From: Pseudomonas wuhanensis
Lineage (GTDB): Bacteria > Pseudomonadota > Gammaproteobacteria > Pseudomonadales > Pseudomonadaceae
Assembly: GCF_030687395.1 (NCBI RefSeq)
Contig: NZ_CP117430.1
Span: forward strand, 4,402,001 to 4,466,000
Length of the DNA: 64,000 nucleotides
Reading direction: 5' to 3'
This document shows, piece after piece, positions 25,791 to 33,996 of this stretch. The position numbers and the translations under genes were made by a program. The notes under the pieces are model-generated. The model was not told the origin of the DNA. It saw only the letters and a program-made list of their open reading frames with translations, and did no database searches. How positions within the stretch are numbered: position 1 is the first letter of the stretch; the number at the start of each line of letters is the position of its first letter.

Positions 25791-26266
25791 CAGGTTGCAC
25801 CACCCCACTCAAGGGCCTGAAGAATACGACGAACTTGTTTAGCTCCTAGCTCTGTTTCGCAGAGCATGATCGGTGCGGTCCCACCGAGCGCTTTATTCGG
25901 CGCCGACATCCACTGTGTGGCTGTCACTTGTGTCTCAAATATCGCCTCGGCCAAGCGACTGAGCGTAGCAATTCTGTCCAAACGCTCGGAGGCGACAGGA
26001 TCAAGGCTCTTTTGCTCTCGCCGTCGTCTTTCAAGGGTCGAAATTGATGCATTGAGCAGCGTTTCCAAGTGGCGGTCTTGAAGGTCGAAGGCCAAACGAA
26101 CAACCTGGATGAGGTCAGCGGGAAACCCTACTCTTATTTGGTGCAGCCTCTCGTAATCCGTCAGCGACTCTCGATGGGAACTGAATCGCCAAAAGGCAGC
26201 GATCGCCACCTCTCGAGAGACATTTTTCTTTTTTACCGGACGTCGAGCCGCAGTTGAAGTACCCAT
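25790..26266 (-). CDS. Xre/MbcA/ParS-family antitoxin (DUF2384-like)
   Basis: 158 residues starting MGTSTAARRPVKKKNVSREV, with GGAGGAAG upstream. The central HTH-like helix region (SISTLERRRREQKSLDPVAS) is followed by the diagnostic C-terminal segment ATQWMSAPNKALGGTAPIML and LQALEWGG. This is the antitoxin of Xre-RES toxin-antitoxin modules, in which the RES toxin degrades NAD+. No RES gene is next to it. Confidence 0.7.
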   Translation of the reverse strand: MGTSTAARRPVKKKNVSREVAIAAFWRFSSHRESLTDYERLHQIRVGFPADLIQVVRLAFDLQDRHLETLLNASISTLERRRREQKSLDPVASERLDRIATLSRLAEAIFETQVTATQWMSAPNKALGGTAPIMLCETELGAKQVRRILQALEWGGAT

Positions 26267-26757
26267 CAACACTTCCTCCAAATGCTTTCCCATCAAATGG
26301 AATATGAGCTAACGCCTCTCTAAGCCTGACGTGGAATCGAATCTGAAAGCGCAGAATTTTTCTGCAAGCCCCATCAGAAAGTCTCGAGTCTGAATCAGTG
26401 CGCGGGGCGCTCGTTCGGCATCGTCATGCTCTCCTCCTTGCACGCGCGGTGCACGGTCCAGCCGCTCTATGCTTGATGACTTCCGACGAAGTTTTGTGCC
26501 CGGTAAATCACCTACAGCCTACACCTACCAAGACTGCACACTGAGTCTATCTCTGGGATCGGTCCGTGCTTTTCGTGAATCCCCCCTCTCCGCCTCGGCG
26601 TACCGTCCATCAAGGCCCGCGGAGAAAAAACCGTGCTGAGGTTTGAGAATCTTGGTTTCTCACACCTGTTAAATCGCTCACTTCAAGGGTGAATTGGCTT
26701 TGTTGTACAGCTGTAATAACGTAGGGCGTAGCTCAGTACGAAATCCTCTCTACGCAG
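26267..26757. other. Intergenic region, no gene seen
   Basis: About 490 bases between the antitoxin and the recombinase with no supported frame. It separates the left accessory genes from the recombinase block and may contain an element boundary that I cannot place. Confidence 0.35.
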
Positions 26758-27681
26758 TCATTTTGACTCTTCTGCGCGACGCCGCCAGTCGCCGAAGGGC
26801 GCATCGGCCTCTACATAGCGCATGGCCGTGTGCACGTCGCGCCAGCCTACGTACTCCATCAAGGCTTTCGGGCTCCAATGATTGCGGCTGGCCCAAGTCG
26901 CAAAGCCGCGGCGCAGCGAATGACCGCTGTAGCGTTCGCCGGCGACGCCGGCGCGCGTCAGGGCCCGGCGCAACACCCGCGCCACACTGTAAGGGTGTAG
27001 AGCCTCAGTGGAGAGATGGCCCCAACGGTCAATGCCACAGAACACCGGCCCCGCCTGCAATTGACTGAGCATCAGCCAATCCTCGTACGCCTGGACCGGA
27101 CATAGGCGTTTTAAGGCCGGCACGCTGACGGTTCGGCCCTGAAAATCCCGGTCGGATTTGCTGCTGGACAGAAACAGGCTCAGCCCTTCGCCCACCACCA
27201 ACTGATTGGTCTCAATTCGCAGGCGACACAGATCGTCGCTGCGAAAGGCCCGCCAAAAGCCCAGCAACAACAAAGCCCGATCGCGGACGGCGCGCAGGCG
27301 CACCGGCAGATCGGGCGACATCCCCTCCTGGTCCAAGGCCGCCACGCACTGTTCCAATTCGCGCAGTTGCAAGGGCTTGGCTTGGCGGACTTCGCGCGGG
27401 TGCAAGGCTTGGATTCCACGCAATACGTCACGCACCTGCGGGGCTTTGGTCGGGTCAACAAATCCGTGGAGTTGATGCCAACGCGCCAGGGCCGCGAGGT
27501 GGCCACGCAAGGTGCTGATCGACAGCTCAGCATGCTCAGCAAGGTAGCGCACGATGCTGTCACTGGAGGCTGGGAGAAAACCGCCCCAGCCGGACTCGTA
27601 ATGCGCCAAAGCCTGCTGGTAGCGCCGGGTGGTACTTTCGCGGCGCGCCGCTTGCAGGTAACGCTCTGCGACTGTGGTCAT
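26758..27681 (-). CDS. Tyrosine recombinase, TnpS-like
   Basis: 307 residues starting MTTVAERYLQAARRESTTRR; AGGAGG precedes this ATG. The N-terminal SAM-like core-binding domain has LRGHLAALARWHQLHG. The catalytic domain carries the first Arg in FWRAFRSDDLCRL, the HxxR box in SGHSLRRGFATWA, the second His/Trp position in VGWRDVHTAMRYVE and the Tyr nucleophile in RYVEAD. It is divergent from a KfrA-like coiled-coil gene with a 134-base gap, exactly the tnpS-tnpT layout of Tn4651/Tn4652-type transposons, where TnpS resolves cointegrates at a site in the gap. Confidence 0.75.
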   Translation of the reverse strand: MTTVAERYLQAARRESTTRRYQQALAHYESGWGGFLPASSDSIVRYLAEHAELSISTLRGHLAALARWHQLHGFVDPTKAPQVRDVLRGIQALHPREVRQAKPLQLRELEQCVAALDQEGMSPDLPVRLRAVRDRALLLLGFWRAFRSDDLCRLRIETNQLVVGEGLSLFLSSSKSDRDFQGRTVSVPALKRLCPVQAYEDWLMLSQLQAGPVFCGIDRWGHLSTEALHPYSVARVLRRALTRAGVAGERYSGHSLRRGFATWASRNHWSPKALMEYVGWRDVHTAMRYVEADAPFGDWRRRAEESK

Positions 27682-27815
27682 ACATCTGTCCTCCTCCCTG
27701 CCCCAGCCGTTCCTAGGTCTGCAGTGAACGGTGCCCATCACCCTTGGAGCTCAAACAAGTCATCCGGTATGCGCCATACTTCATCACTACCGGGAATCCT
27801 ACAGGAGCTCCTGAC
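27682..27815. promoter_or_regulatory. Divergent intergenic region, candidate recombination/regulatory site
   Basis: Contains the inverted repeat GTATG-CGC-CATAC (27767-27779) and the 12-bp perfect palindrome CAGGAGCTCCTG (27802-27813), the latter overlapping the ribosome-binding site of the coiled-coil gene. In Tn4651 the equivalent gap contains the rst resolution site. Assignment by layout only. Confidence 0.45.
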
Positions 27816-28760
27816 ATGGCCCGTGGTGGTATCAACAAAGCCCTGGTACACGCCGCACGTGATGCCCTGTTAGCGCGTGGGCTAAATCCCAGCATTGACC
27901 TGGTACGCGTCGAACTGGGCAACACTGGATCGAAAAGCACCATCCAACGTTATCTAAAGGAACTTAACGATAGCGCCAGCGCCGCCACGTCGCCGCCGGT
28001 GACTGAGGAAGTCCTGTCATTGGTTAACAGTCTAGCCGAGCGCCTGATTCAACAAGCGCAGACGTCTGTGGCCGAAGAGCGGGAGGCAGTCGGTCGCCAG
28101 CAGGCCGGGTATGCGCAAGAACGCGCGCAGCTACGCGAACGACTAGAACAATCACTAACCACTATCACCCAGCTGACCCACGAACGGGAGGAGCAACGTC
28201 AATGCGAACGACAATTACGCGAGCAGTTACAAGACAGTGAGGGTGAACACCAACGGTTGCGACAGCTCGTAACAGGCCAGCAACAGCTACTCGAAGAACG
28301 GGCCCACCGGGTAGAGTCGCTAGAGGAAAAACTTCAAAATGCTCGGGAGGGACTCGAGCACTATCGACAAGAACAACGGTCCCTGCGCGGGCAGGAACTG
28401 CGTCGACATGACGAGCAAGTCCAGCAGTTACGCCAGGAACTGCGAACCCTGCAAAATGCGCAACTGGCCAAACAGGAAGAATTGGTCACTGTGTACCGTG
28501 AGCAGGAACGGTTGCTCAATGAATACCGAGCGCAGCAGGCAAACTTACGTCAACAAATCCATGCCCTAGAAGATTGTCAACGCACCTTTGATATAGTGAA
28601 TGGGCAACTACAGCTGCTGATCGCCGAGCATGCCGTCTTACGTGGGCGCGTTAGACCGTATTTACTGCAGCACCGTGAGGATCGCCGGCAGTTGCGTGAG
28701 CAAGCGCGTCAGATCGAGGCTTTACAAACGCTCCTGCGTCAAATGATGCCTTCCACCTAA
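27816..28760 (+). CDS. KfrA-like DNA-binding coiled-coil protein, TnpT-like
   Basis: 314 residues starting MARGGINKALVHAARDALLA, with AGGAG upstream. Residues 1-55 are a KfrA-type DNA-binding domain (LNPSIDLVRVELGNTGSKST then IQRYLKEL). From about residue 75 to 300 it is one long Gln/Glu/Arg-rich coiled coil with heptad spacing. TnpT of Tn4651 is a coiled-coil DNA-binding protein of similar size that assists the tyrosine recombinase; plasmid KfrA proteins autoregulate through the same N-terminal domain. The palindrome at the ribosome-binding site could be its operator. Confidence 0.7.
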   Translation: MARGGINKALVHAARDALLARGLNPSIDLVRVELGNTGSKSTIQRYLKELNDSASAATSPPVTEEVLSLVNSLAERLIQQAQTSVAEEREAVGRQQAGYAQERAQLRERLEQSLTTITQLTHEREEQRQCERQLREQLQDSEGEHQRLRQLVTGQQQLLEERAHRVESLEEKLQNAREGLEHYRQEQRSLRGQELRRHDEQVQQLRQELRTLQNAQLAKQEELVTVYREQERLLNEYRAQQANLRQQIHALEDCQRTFDIVNGQLQLLIAEHAVLRGRVRPYLLQHREDRRQLREQARQIEALQTLLRQMMPST

Positions 28761-28837
28761 CGGTCAAACGGCGGGCAAGTCAGCCGTCGCCTAACCGGTT
28801 GGCAATGAGCGCAATACTGTCGAATTTGAAACCGGCG

Positions 28838-29695
28838 TCAGTCAATCAGCTTGATTACCGTCTCACTGTGTTTTGTGAGGGTTGTGCGCACACGCTGCAA
28901 CAGCCCTCGCGGACAGTCGTTTTGGCCTTGGTCAAATCGCGAGGCTATTAACTGAAGATCTGCCATTACATGCCAGAGCATCGTCACACCAAAGGCGTCC
29001 CATTCGTGTAACCAGTTTTTTCTTTCCAGACTGCCCCACAACAGTTCGTGTCGTCTCAATGCTTTGTTGAAGGCTTGCAGGTTCATCGGCCAGTGGTCCA
29101 CTTCACCAAGCTGGCCGAGAAGATAGAGCTCATGCAACCGTCTATAGAGTTCAGAGCTACAGGCACAGCACGGCGTCGTCAGACACACGAGTTTTACATA
29201 ACAGGAAAAGTTCTTGCGCAGCCATAACCTGTGGGTTAGGTATCGCAGATCGCGCGTGCGCAGCAGCGCAACCAGATAAGCCAGCCGTGTCCAATCAGGA
29301 CATCCGCACAACGCCTCCATCCCCTTTTCGGTGAAAGGATGTAGCGGCGCGCCATTCATATGTACGCGTTGAATGAACAGGTCTGCCGCATCGGATGGGA
29401 TGTCCTCCCAGGCGAGTACTGTCCATAGCGGATTGTCCTCAACGCCCCTCAATGCGGGAAAGTCTTCCTTCAGTTCACGGCGCCATGGGTCGCGCGGCCA
29501 GGCTCCTTCCAATAGATCAAACCATTTGGTGTTGGGTTTGGACCGGGCCGATGAGTGGGGGTGTCGTGCTCGCCACCAACGATCACACCACATGGCAAAG
29601 TCGCGGTTCAACTCATATCCAGCAATGAAAAAAAGAGTATAGCCAAAGACTAAAGCCCTGAGTTTCTGGATCTCACGACGAAACGGATGGCTCAT
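28838..29695 (-). CDS. Hypothetical cargo protein, 285 residues
   Basis: Starts MSHPFRREIQKLRALVFGYT. Rich in Trp and aromatic residues, with one short hydrophobic stretch (ALVFGYTLFFIAGYEL) near the N-terminus, a central CGCPDWTRLAYLVALLRTRD and a cysteine cluster LTTPCCACSSELY that could bind metal. Convergent with the TnpT-like gene. Full-length by its start and stop; no family recognised. Confidence 0.55.
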   Translation of the reverse strand: MSHPFRREIQKLRALVFGYTLFFIAGYELNRDFAMWCDRWWRARHPHSSARSKPNTKWFDLLEGAWPRDPWRRELKEDFPALRGVEDNPLWTVLAWEDIPSDAADLFIQRVHMNGAPLHPFTEKGMEALCGCPDWTRLAYLVALLRTRDLRYLTHRLWLRKNFSCYVKLVCLTTPCCACSSELYRRLHELYLLGQLGEVDHWPMNLQAFNKALRRHELLWGSLERKNWLHEWDAFGVTMLWHVMADLQLIASRFDQGQNDCPRGLLQRVRTTLTKHSETVIKLID

Positions 29696-30164
29696 GTCAC
29701 ACCCTCCGACATTCCACTGGACGAGTTAAGACCCGCTTCATTTAGTGGCCTAAAACTCCCGAGACCCCACACACCCGGACGTTTGCTGCAAGCATGCGCA
29801 AACTTTTGTTCGCGCGAAGTGCGATTCTAGAGCCATCTTAAGAATAGTTTATGACCTCCTAGCCAAACCCAATCATTCGAAAAAAAAGCTCAATATATAT
29901 CGGACTTACCACTGACCTTATTAGCTAATAACTACATTACTGCAATGTATAACGATGAGTTCTAAGACTCGAAGGAATGGTTGAAGGTCACTTCAGCCAC
30001 ATCAGAAAGGCTGACCCCGCTGGCACAACAGGCCTATAGAGCACCGCTTATCCAAGCCTCCTGGTGCCGACGTCATTGAACTGCACGCGTGAGCTCTCGG
30101 TGCAGACCAACAGGCATCACGTCAAAGAGGCTTGCCAACGGGGCACCGTGTGGAGATCGTCATC
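29696..30164. other. AT-richer intergenic region
   Basis: About 470 bases without a supported gene; the part from 29870 to 29960 is markedly AT-rich (poly-A run, AATATATAT). It may contain promoters for the divergent flanking genes or part of a transposon end, but no repeat array was recognisable by eye. Confidence 0.35.
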
Positions 30165-30440
30165 ATGCGTTCGGAATTTCACTCTGACTCCTCCAAAATC
30201 CTTGTCATCGAATCCCGCTTTCTAGCGGTAGGCCTTACGGGAACCGATGTGCCCCCCGTTTGCTTATCGACTGTCTTGGACGTACTTAACGAAACCATCA
30301 CCGACTGGCGACTGGTAAGCGGCTTATCGCCTGCGCAGGCCAACGTCTTAGCCCTTGACTCGATATTTCAAAGGGCATCGGAGGCTGATCCACCGCAATT
30401 AGGTATCGGAGACCGCGCCGAGAGCATGAGTAGGCCTTAG
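30165..30440 (+). CDS. Hypothetical protein, 91 residues
   Basis: Starts MRSEFHSDSSKILVIESRFL with GGAG upstream, then VCLSTVLDVLNETITDWRLV and LSPAQANVLALDSIFQRASE. Predicted soluble alpha/beta. It sits just upstream of tnsA in the same direction, with a 125-base gap. Not recognised. Confidence 0.5.
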   Translation: MRSEFHSDSSKILVIESRFLAVGLTGTDVPPVCLSTVLDVLNETITDWRLVSGLSPAQANVLALDSIFQRASEADPPQLGIGDRAESMSRP

Positions 30441-30565
30441 ATAGGTCTTCTGTCATGGAAACACGCCATGGCCCGCGACGTCGGGACGCAACACCCCATT
30501 AGCCGGGACCTGCCGTGTGCGGTTGTACGAGACGCGAGGGCAGCCACTCCCGATGGAGGTACGCG

Positions 30566-31213
30566 ATGGACCACCAAACAGCGCTGCACAGGCCAGCCGT
30601 CAATGCCGCCTTCGGCAAGCACCTGTTGTTCTTCCCTTCTCGCAAAATCCATGGACAAGTCGTGTGCCACAGTACGCTTGAGGCTGACTACTGTATCCAT
30701 CTGGAGTACGACCCGGCGGTCGTCCGATATTGCAGCCAACCCGGAGAGCTGGAGTTGCGTATTGATGGGCGGTTGCATCGCTACCATCCCGACTTTCTGG
30801 TGGAGACCTTGGAGGAGCATTACTACACCGAGGTCAAAGTCGACTTCTCGCAAGTGTCCACGCTGTGGAAGGCTAAGCTGCGCGCCGCCCAGCAGCTGCT
30901 GAGCGAAACCAACAGCTACCTGGCACGGGCCGACCTCGCCAGCATCCGCCCGCCGTCGCGCTTGAGAAATCTGAAATTTTTGTATTTCCACTCCTTCAAC
31001 GTGAGCGCCGATGAGTATGGCGGCTGCCTGCGGCTGTTACCGACCCTGTCCTACCCGGTGACCCTGCGGGAGCTGCTCGCCCACCCCTCCGAGGTACGCG
31101 AACGGGCGTTCTACAAGGCGTTGTTTGATCGGCAGCTGAGTTTTGATCTGAACCAACGCTTGACCATCAACACGCCCATTATGGGAGGCGGCCATGCACA
31201 TCAGCGAACCTAA
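30566..31213 (+). CDS. tnsA: TnsA-like transposon endonuclease
   Basis: 215 residues from MDHQTALHRPAVNAAFGKHL. The restriction-endonuclease fold is marked by CHSTLEADYCIHLEYDP (Glu), RYHPDFLVETLEEHYYTEVK (Asp, then ExK), matching TnsA's E...D...(Q/E)xK active site. In Tn7 TnsA cuts the 5' ends so that, with TnsB, the element moves by cut-and-paste. The tnsB start overlaps its end by 20 bases. An alternative start upstream is rejected because it lacks a ribosome-binding site. Confidence 0.8.
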   Translation: MDHQTALHRPAVNAAFGKHLLFFPSRKIHGQVVCHSTLEADYCIHLEYDPAVVRYCSQPGELELRIDGRLHRYHPDFLVETLEEHYYTEVKVDFSQVSTLWKAKLRAAQQLLSETNSYLARADLASIRPPSRLRNLKFLYFHSFNVSADEYGGCLRLLPTLSYPVTLRELLAHPSEVRERAFYKALFDRQLSFDLNQRLTINTPIMGGGHAHQRT

Positions 31214-33053
31214 AGTCGGCGCGCAATACAAACTCGACGGCCAGGTCTACGAGATCATCAGCATTAACGATGGATGCATCGCCATGTGCTCGTTGATTCA
31301 CAAGTACCGGCGCTTTCTCGATCACAACTTGTTCGCCATCTTGGAACAACGCGGCCAGTTGGTACTGCATCAACGCGCGGCTATCGACACCAGTCCGGCG
31401 GCGCAGTTGGCGTCCCTGAGCGGTGCCCAGCGAAGCAAGTTTCAGCACCGCCTGGCCTACGTCCAGGCGAACTTGCAGCAACTGGGTGGCAGACTACCGC
31501 GCATCGCAGCGAAGGCCATGATTCGCCAAGTCGCGGCGAAAATTGGCGATGACCACCCACCTGGCGTCACCACCTTATGGCAGTGGAAACAACGCTACCT
31601 GCGCAGCAACCATAACCCGCTAGCGCTGCTTAGGAAACCGTTGCGCGCGCGCCGAAAACGGATAGCCGAAACCACCGAGGAACTCATTCGGCATTACATC
31701 AAGACGGTGTACCTCCGGCGTGAGCGGCCGTCGCTTATGCATGCGTACAAACTGCTGAGAGGGCACATTGCCAAGGAAAACCAAGAGCGCCATCACTATG
31801 ATGCGACGCCCATCAACATGCCGTCATACGCTACGTTCCGGCGCCGGGTGTTGTGCATGGACCGCTACTATGTCGCGCAAGAGCGTGAAGGGGCCAAGGC
31901 CGCCAAACGGCTGAACAAGTTCAGCGGCCACCTGTACGTTGACGATGATCCCTATGCCTGCACCCTGTTCGACAGCCAGGAGATGGACGTGATACTGGTG
32001 GACTCCGCCGGTGACCCGGCCGGTCGCCCCATTTTGTCCGCGCATCTTGTCCCCGCCGATCGGGAGTGTTCAGGCTGGGATATTGCCTTCGGAGCACCCT
32101 GCGCGGAGAAGATGATGCGCGCCACCATCCGTGCCATCATCAAAAACGGCAAAATGGCCGGAATCGGCACGGATCGTGGTTCGGAAGTTTTTAACACCTG
32201 GGCCATTACTACGTTCGAGTCGTTGGGCATCGACCCCGATTACGTGCCCGTCGGTGATCCCGACGCCAAAGCCATGATGGAGCGTTTTTTCGGCACGGTG
32301 AACACGGGCTTTTGTCACACCCTCCCGGGCACCACCAAAAGCTCACCACGCGAGCGCGGTGACTACCCATCGAAATTGCGCGCCTGCCTGACCTTGGAGC
32401 AGTTTCGCAACGCCTTTGCCCAGTGGCTGGACATTTACCATGCCACTTGGCAAGACGAACTGCACACCAGCCCTGCGGAGAAAAAGGCGCAGCTTAGCGC
32501 CCTCGCCCCGCCGGCCGAGCGGTACAGCGAAGAGGAGTTAAACCAGCGATGCCTGAGCGTCTGGCGGCTGAGGATCGACGGCGGCCGTGTGAAGACGTCG
32601 CATTTGACCTGGTTCGGCCCTGGACTGCCCGAAGTTCGCCAACGGCTCGCACCCAAGCAGCAAGCCCTTGTTTATTTCAACCCCTGTGACCTGGGGACCG
32701 TTTGGGTCGCGCACCCAGATACGCCGCAGGATTGGCACCCGGCCATCGCAACCCGGCCTGACTACCAGAATGGCCTGTCCCTCAGCGAGCATGAACTCGT
32801 GGTGGAGCAACTCAAGGCAGAAAAGCGTCGGTTCGACGGGGACATTGCATGCATCAAACTGTACGCGCTCAACGACTACATCGAAGCCTGCAAACATGCA
32901 CACAAGGGTAAAGTCGCTGCCAAACATTCCAAGGCCCATCCCTCACGCATACCGCAGGAAGAGAGCTCAGTGCTGCGCGGGCCGGAATCATTAGACAGCA
33001 GCGACTTCTCGACCTATTCACTCAGATCAGGGGACGATGATGACTCCGACTAA
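31194..33053 (+). CDS. tnsB: TnsB-like DDE transposase
   Basis: 619 residues, GGGAGG upstream. N-terminal DNA-binding region, then a retroviral-integrase-type core: first Asp in MDVILVDSAGDPAG, second in GIGTDRGSEVFNTW, Glu in DAKAMMERFFGTVN, followed by a Mu-type beta-barrel and a basic Ser-rich tail that ends SGDDDDSD, probably the TnsC contact. It binds the transposon ends and joins 3' ends to target DNA. Confidence 0.8.
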   Translation: MHISEPKVGAQYKLDGQVYEIISINDGCIAMCSLIHKYRRFLDHNLFAILEQRGQLVLHQRAAIDTSPAAQLASLSGAQRSKFQHRLAYVQANLQQLGGRLPRIAAKAMIRQVAAKIGDDHPPGVTTLWQWKQRYLRSNHNPLALLRKPLRARRKRIAETTEELIRHYIKTVYLRRERPSLMHAYKLLRGHIAKENQERHHYDATPINMPSYATFRRRVLCMDRYYVAQEREGAKAAKRLNKFSGHLYVDDDPYACTLFDSQEMDVILVDSAGDPAGRPILSAHLVPADRECSGWDIAFGAPCAEKMMRATIRAIIKNGKMAGIGTDRGSEVFNTWAITTFESLGIDPDYVPVGDPDAKAMMERFFGTVNTGFCHTLPGTTKSSPRERGDYPSKLRACLTLEQFRNAFAQWLDIYHATWQDELHTSPAEKKAQLSALAPPAERYSEEELNQRCLSVWRLRIDGGRVKTSHLTWFGPGLPEVRQRLAPKQQALVYFNPCDLGTVWVAHPDTPQDWHPAIATRPDYQNGLSLSEHELVVEQLKAEKRRFDGDIACIKLYALNDYIEACKHAHKGKVAAKHSKAHPSRIPQEESSVLRGPESLDSSDFSTYSLRSGDDDDSD

Positions 33054-33996
33054 TGAGATGAAGCTCAGGCGGTTCAAGGGCTTCACGGTGATCCATTCGG
33101 TGTACAACGAGGCGTTGGACACACTCCACCGTTCGATCGAGGCCACGCGCATCCTGGGAGCGGACAGTGGGGGAATATTACTGGGTCTTTCAGGCACGGG
33201 TAAAACTCGCCTATGTAGCCACCTCATGTCAGAGTTCCCGGTTGCCAGCAGCATCAAGCGAGAGGACGGTATCCACGAAATAAAGCCGGTCATTTACTGC
33301 CGCGTGCCTCGGGACGCAACGGTCAAAGCCCTCACGGCCCGGTTGTTGAGGGAATTCGGTGAGTTCCCCCCGCGGCAATCCCAAGAAGCCTTGGAATATC
33401 AGCTCTTTAAAGTGCTGGAAAGTTGCCAAACCGAACTTCTCGTGCTTGATGAGTGGCCGCACCTGTTCCGAAGCGGCACGGAGACTGCCATCAAGAACGC
33501 AGCGGATTTCGTAAAGATCCTGACCGATGTATTCAAGCATGCAGTCCTGCTGGTCGGAGAGCCCGAATGTGAGGTGATCATCAGCCAGTGCACTGCTTTA
33601 TCGGATCGCTTTCCCTACCGTGCACGCCTACGACCGTTCTCATTGTCTACCCCGGAAGGCTGGAATGAGTACAGCCGCGTGCTTCGTGCCTATGCCACTG
33701 AGCTCACTACCACGATGGGCTTCAACGATATACCCGCATTGACCGATGACAAGATGGTTCTTGCGTTCTACGTGCTGACGGAGGGGAATTTTAGAGCCTT
33801 GGCCAACACATTGTGTGCGGCGTTGGCAAATTCACTGCAGCGCGCTGACGGTCAATTGTTGCTTTCGGACTTCGTCATCGCTGCCAAGCAGGTGAAAACG
33901 TCGAAGCTGACCACCTTGAATCCCTTCGAGATGTCCACCAGCGCCTTAAAAAAAAGCCTCGCCGGCGCCGTGAAGCGGCAGGAGAGAACACAATGA
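33037..33996 (+). CDS. tnsC: TnsC/TniB-like AAA+ ATPase
   Basis: 319 residues overlapping tnsB by 17 bases. Walker A is GLSGTGKTRL (near residue 51), Walker B is ELLVLDEWPHLF, and there is a sensor region in SDRFPYRARLRPFSL. It is the target-selection regulator that bridges TniQ and the transposase. Confidence 0.8.
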   Translation: MMTPTNEMKLRRFKGFTVIHSVYNEALDTLHRSIEATRILGADSGGILLGLSGTGKTRLCSHLMSEFPVASSIKREDGIHEIKPVIYCRVPRDATVKALTARLLREFGEFPPRQSQEALEYQLFKVLESCQTELLVLDEWPHLFRSGTETAIKNAADFVKILTDVFKHAVLLVGEPECEVIISQCTALSDRFPYRARLRPFSLSTPEGWNEYSRVLRAYATELTTTMGFNDIPALTDDKMVLAFYVLTEGNFRALANTLCAALANSLQRADGQLLLSDFVIAAKQVKTSKLTTLNPFEMSTSALKKSLAGAVKRQERTQ

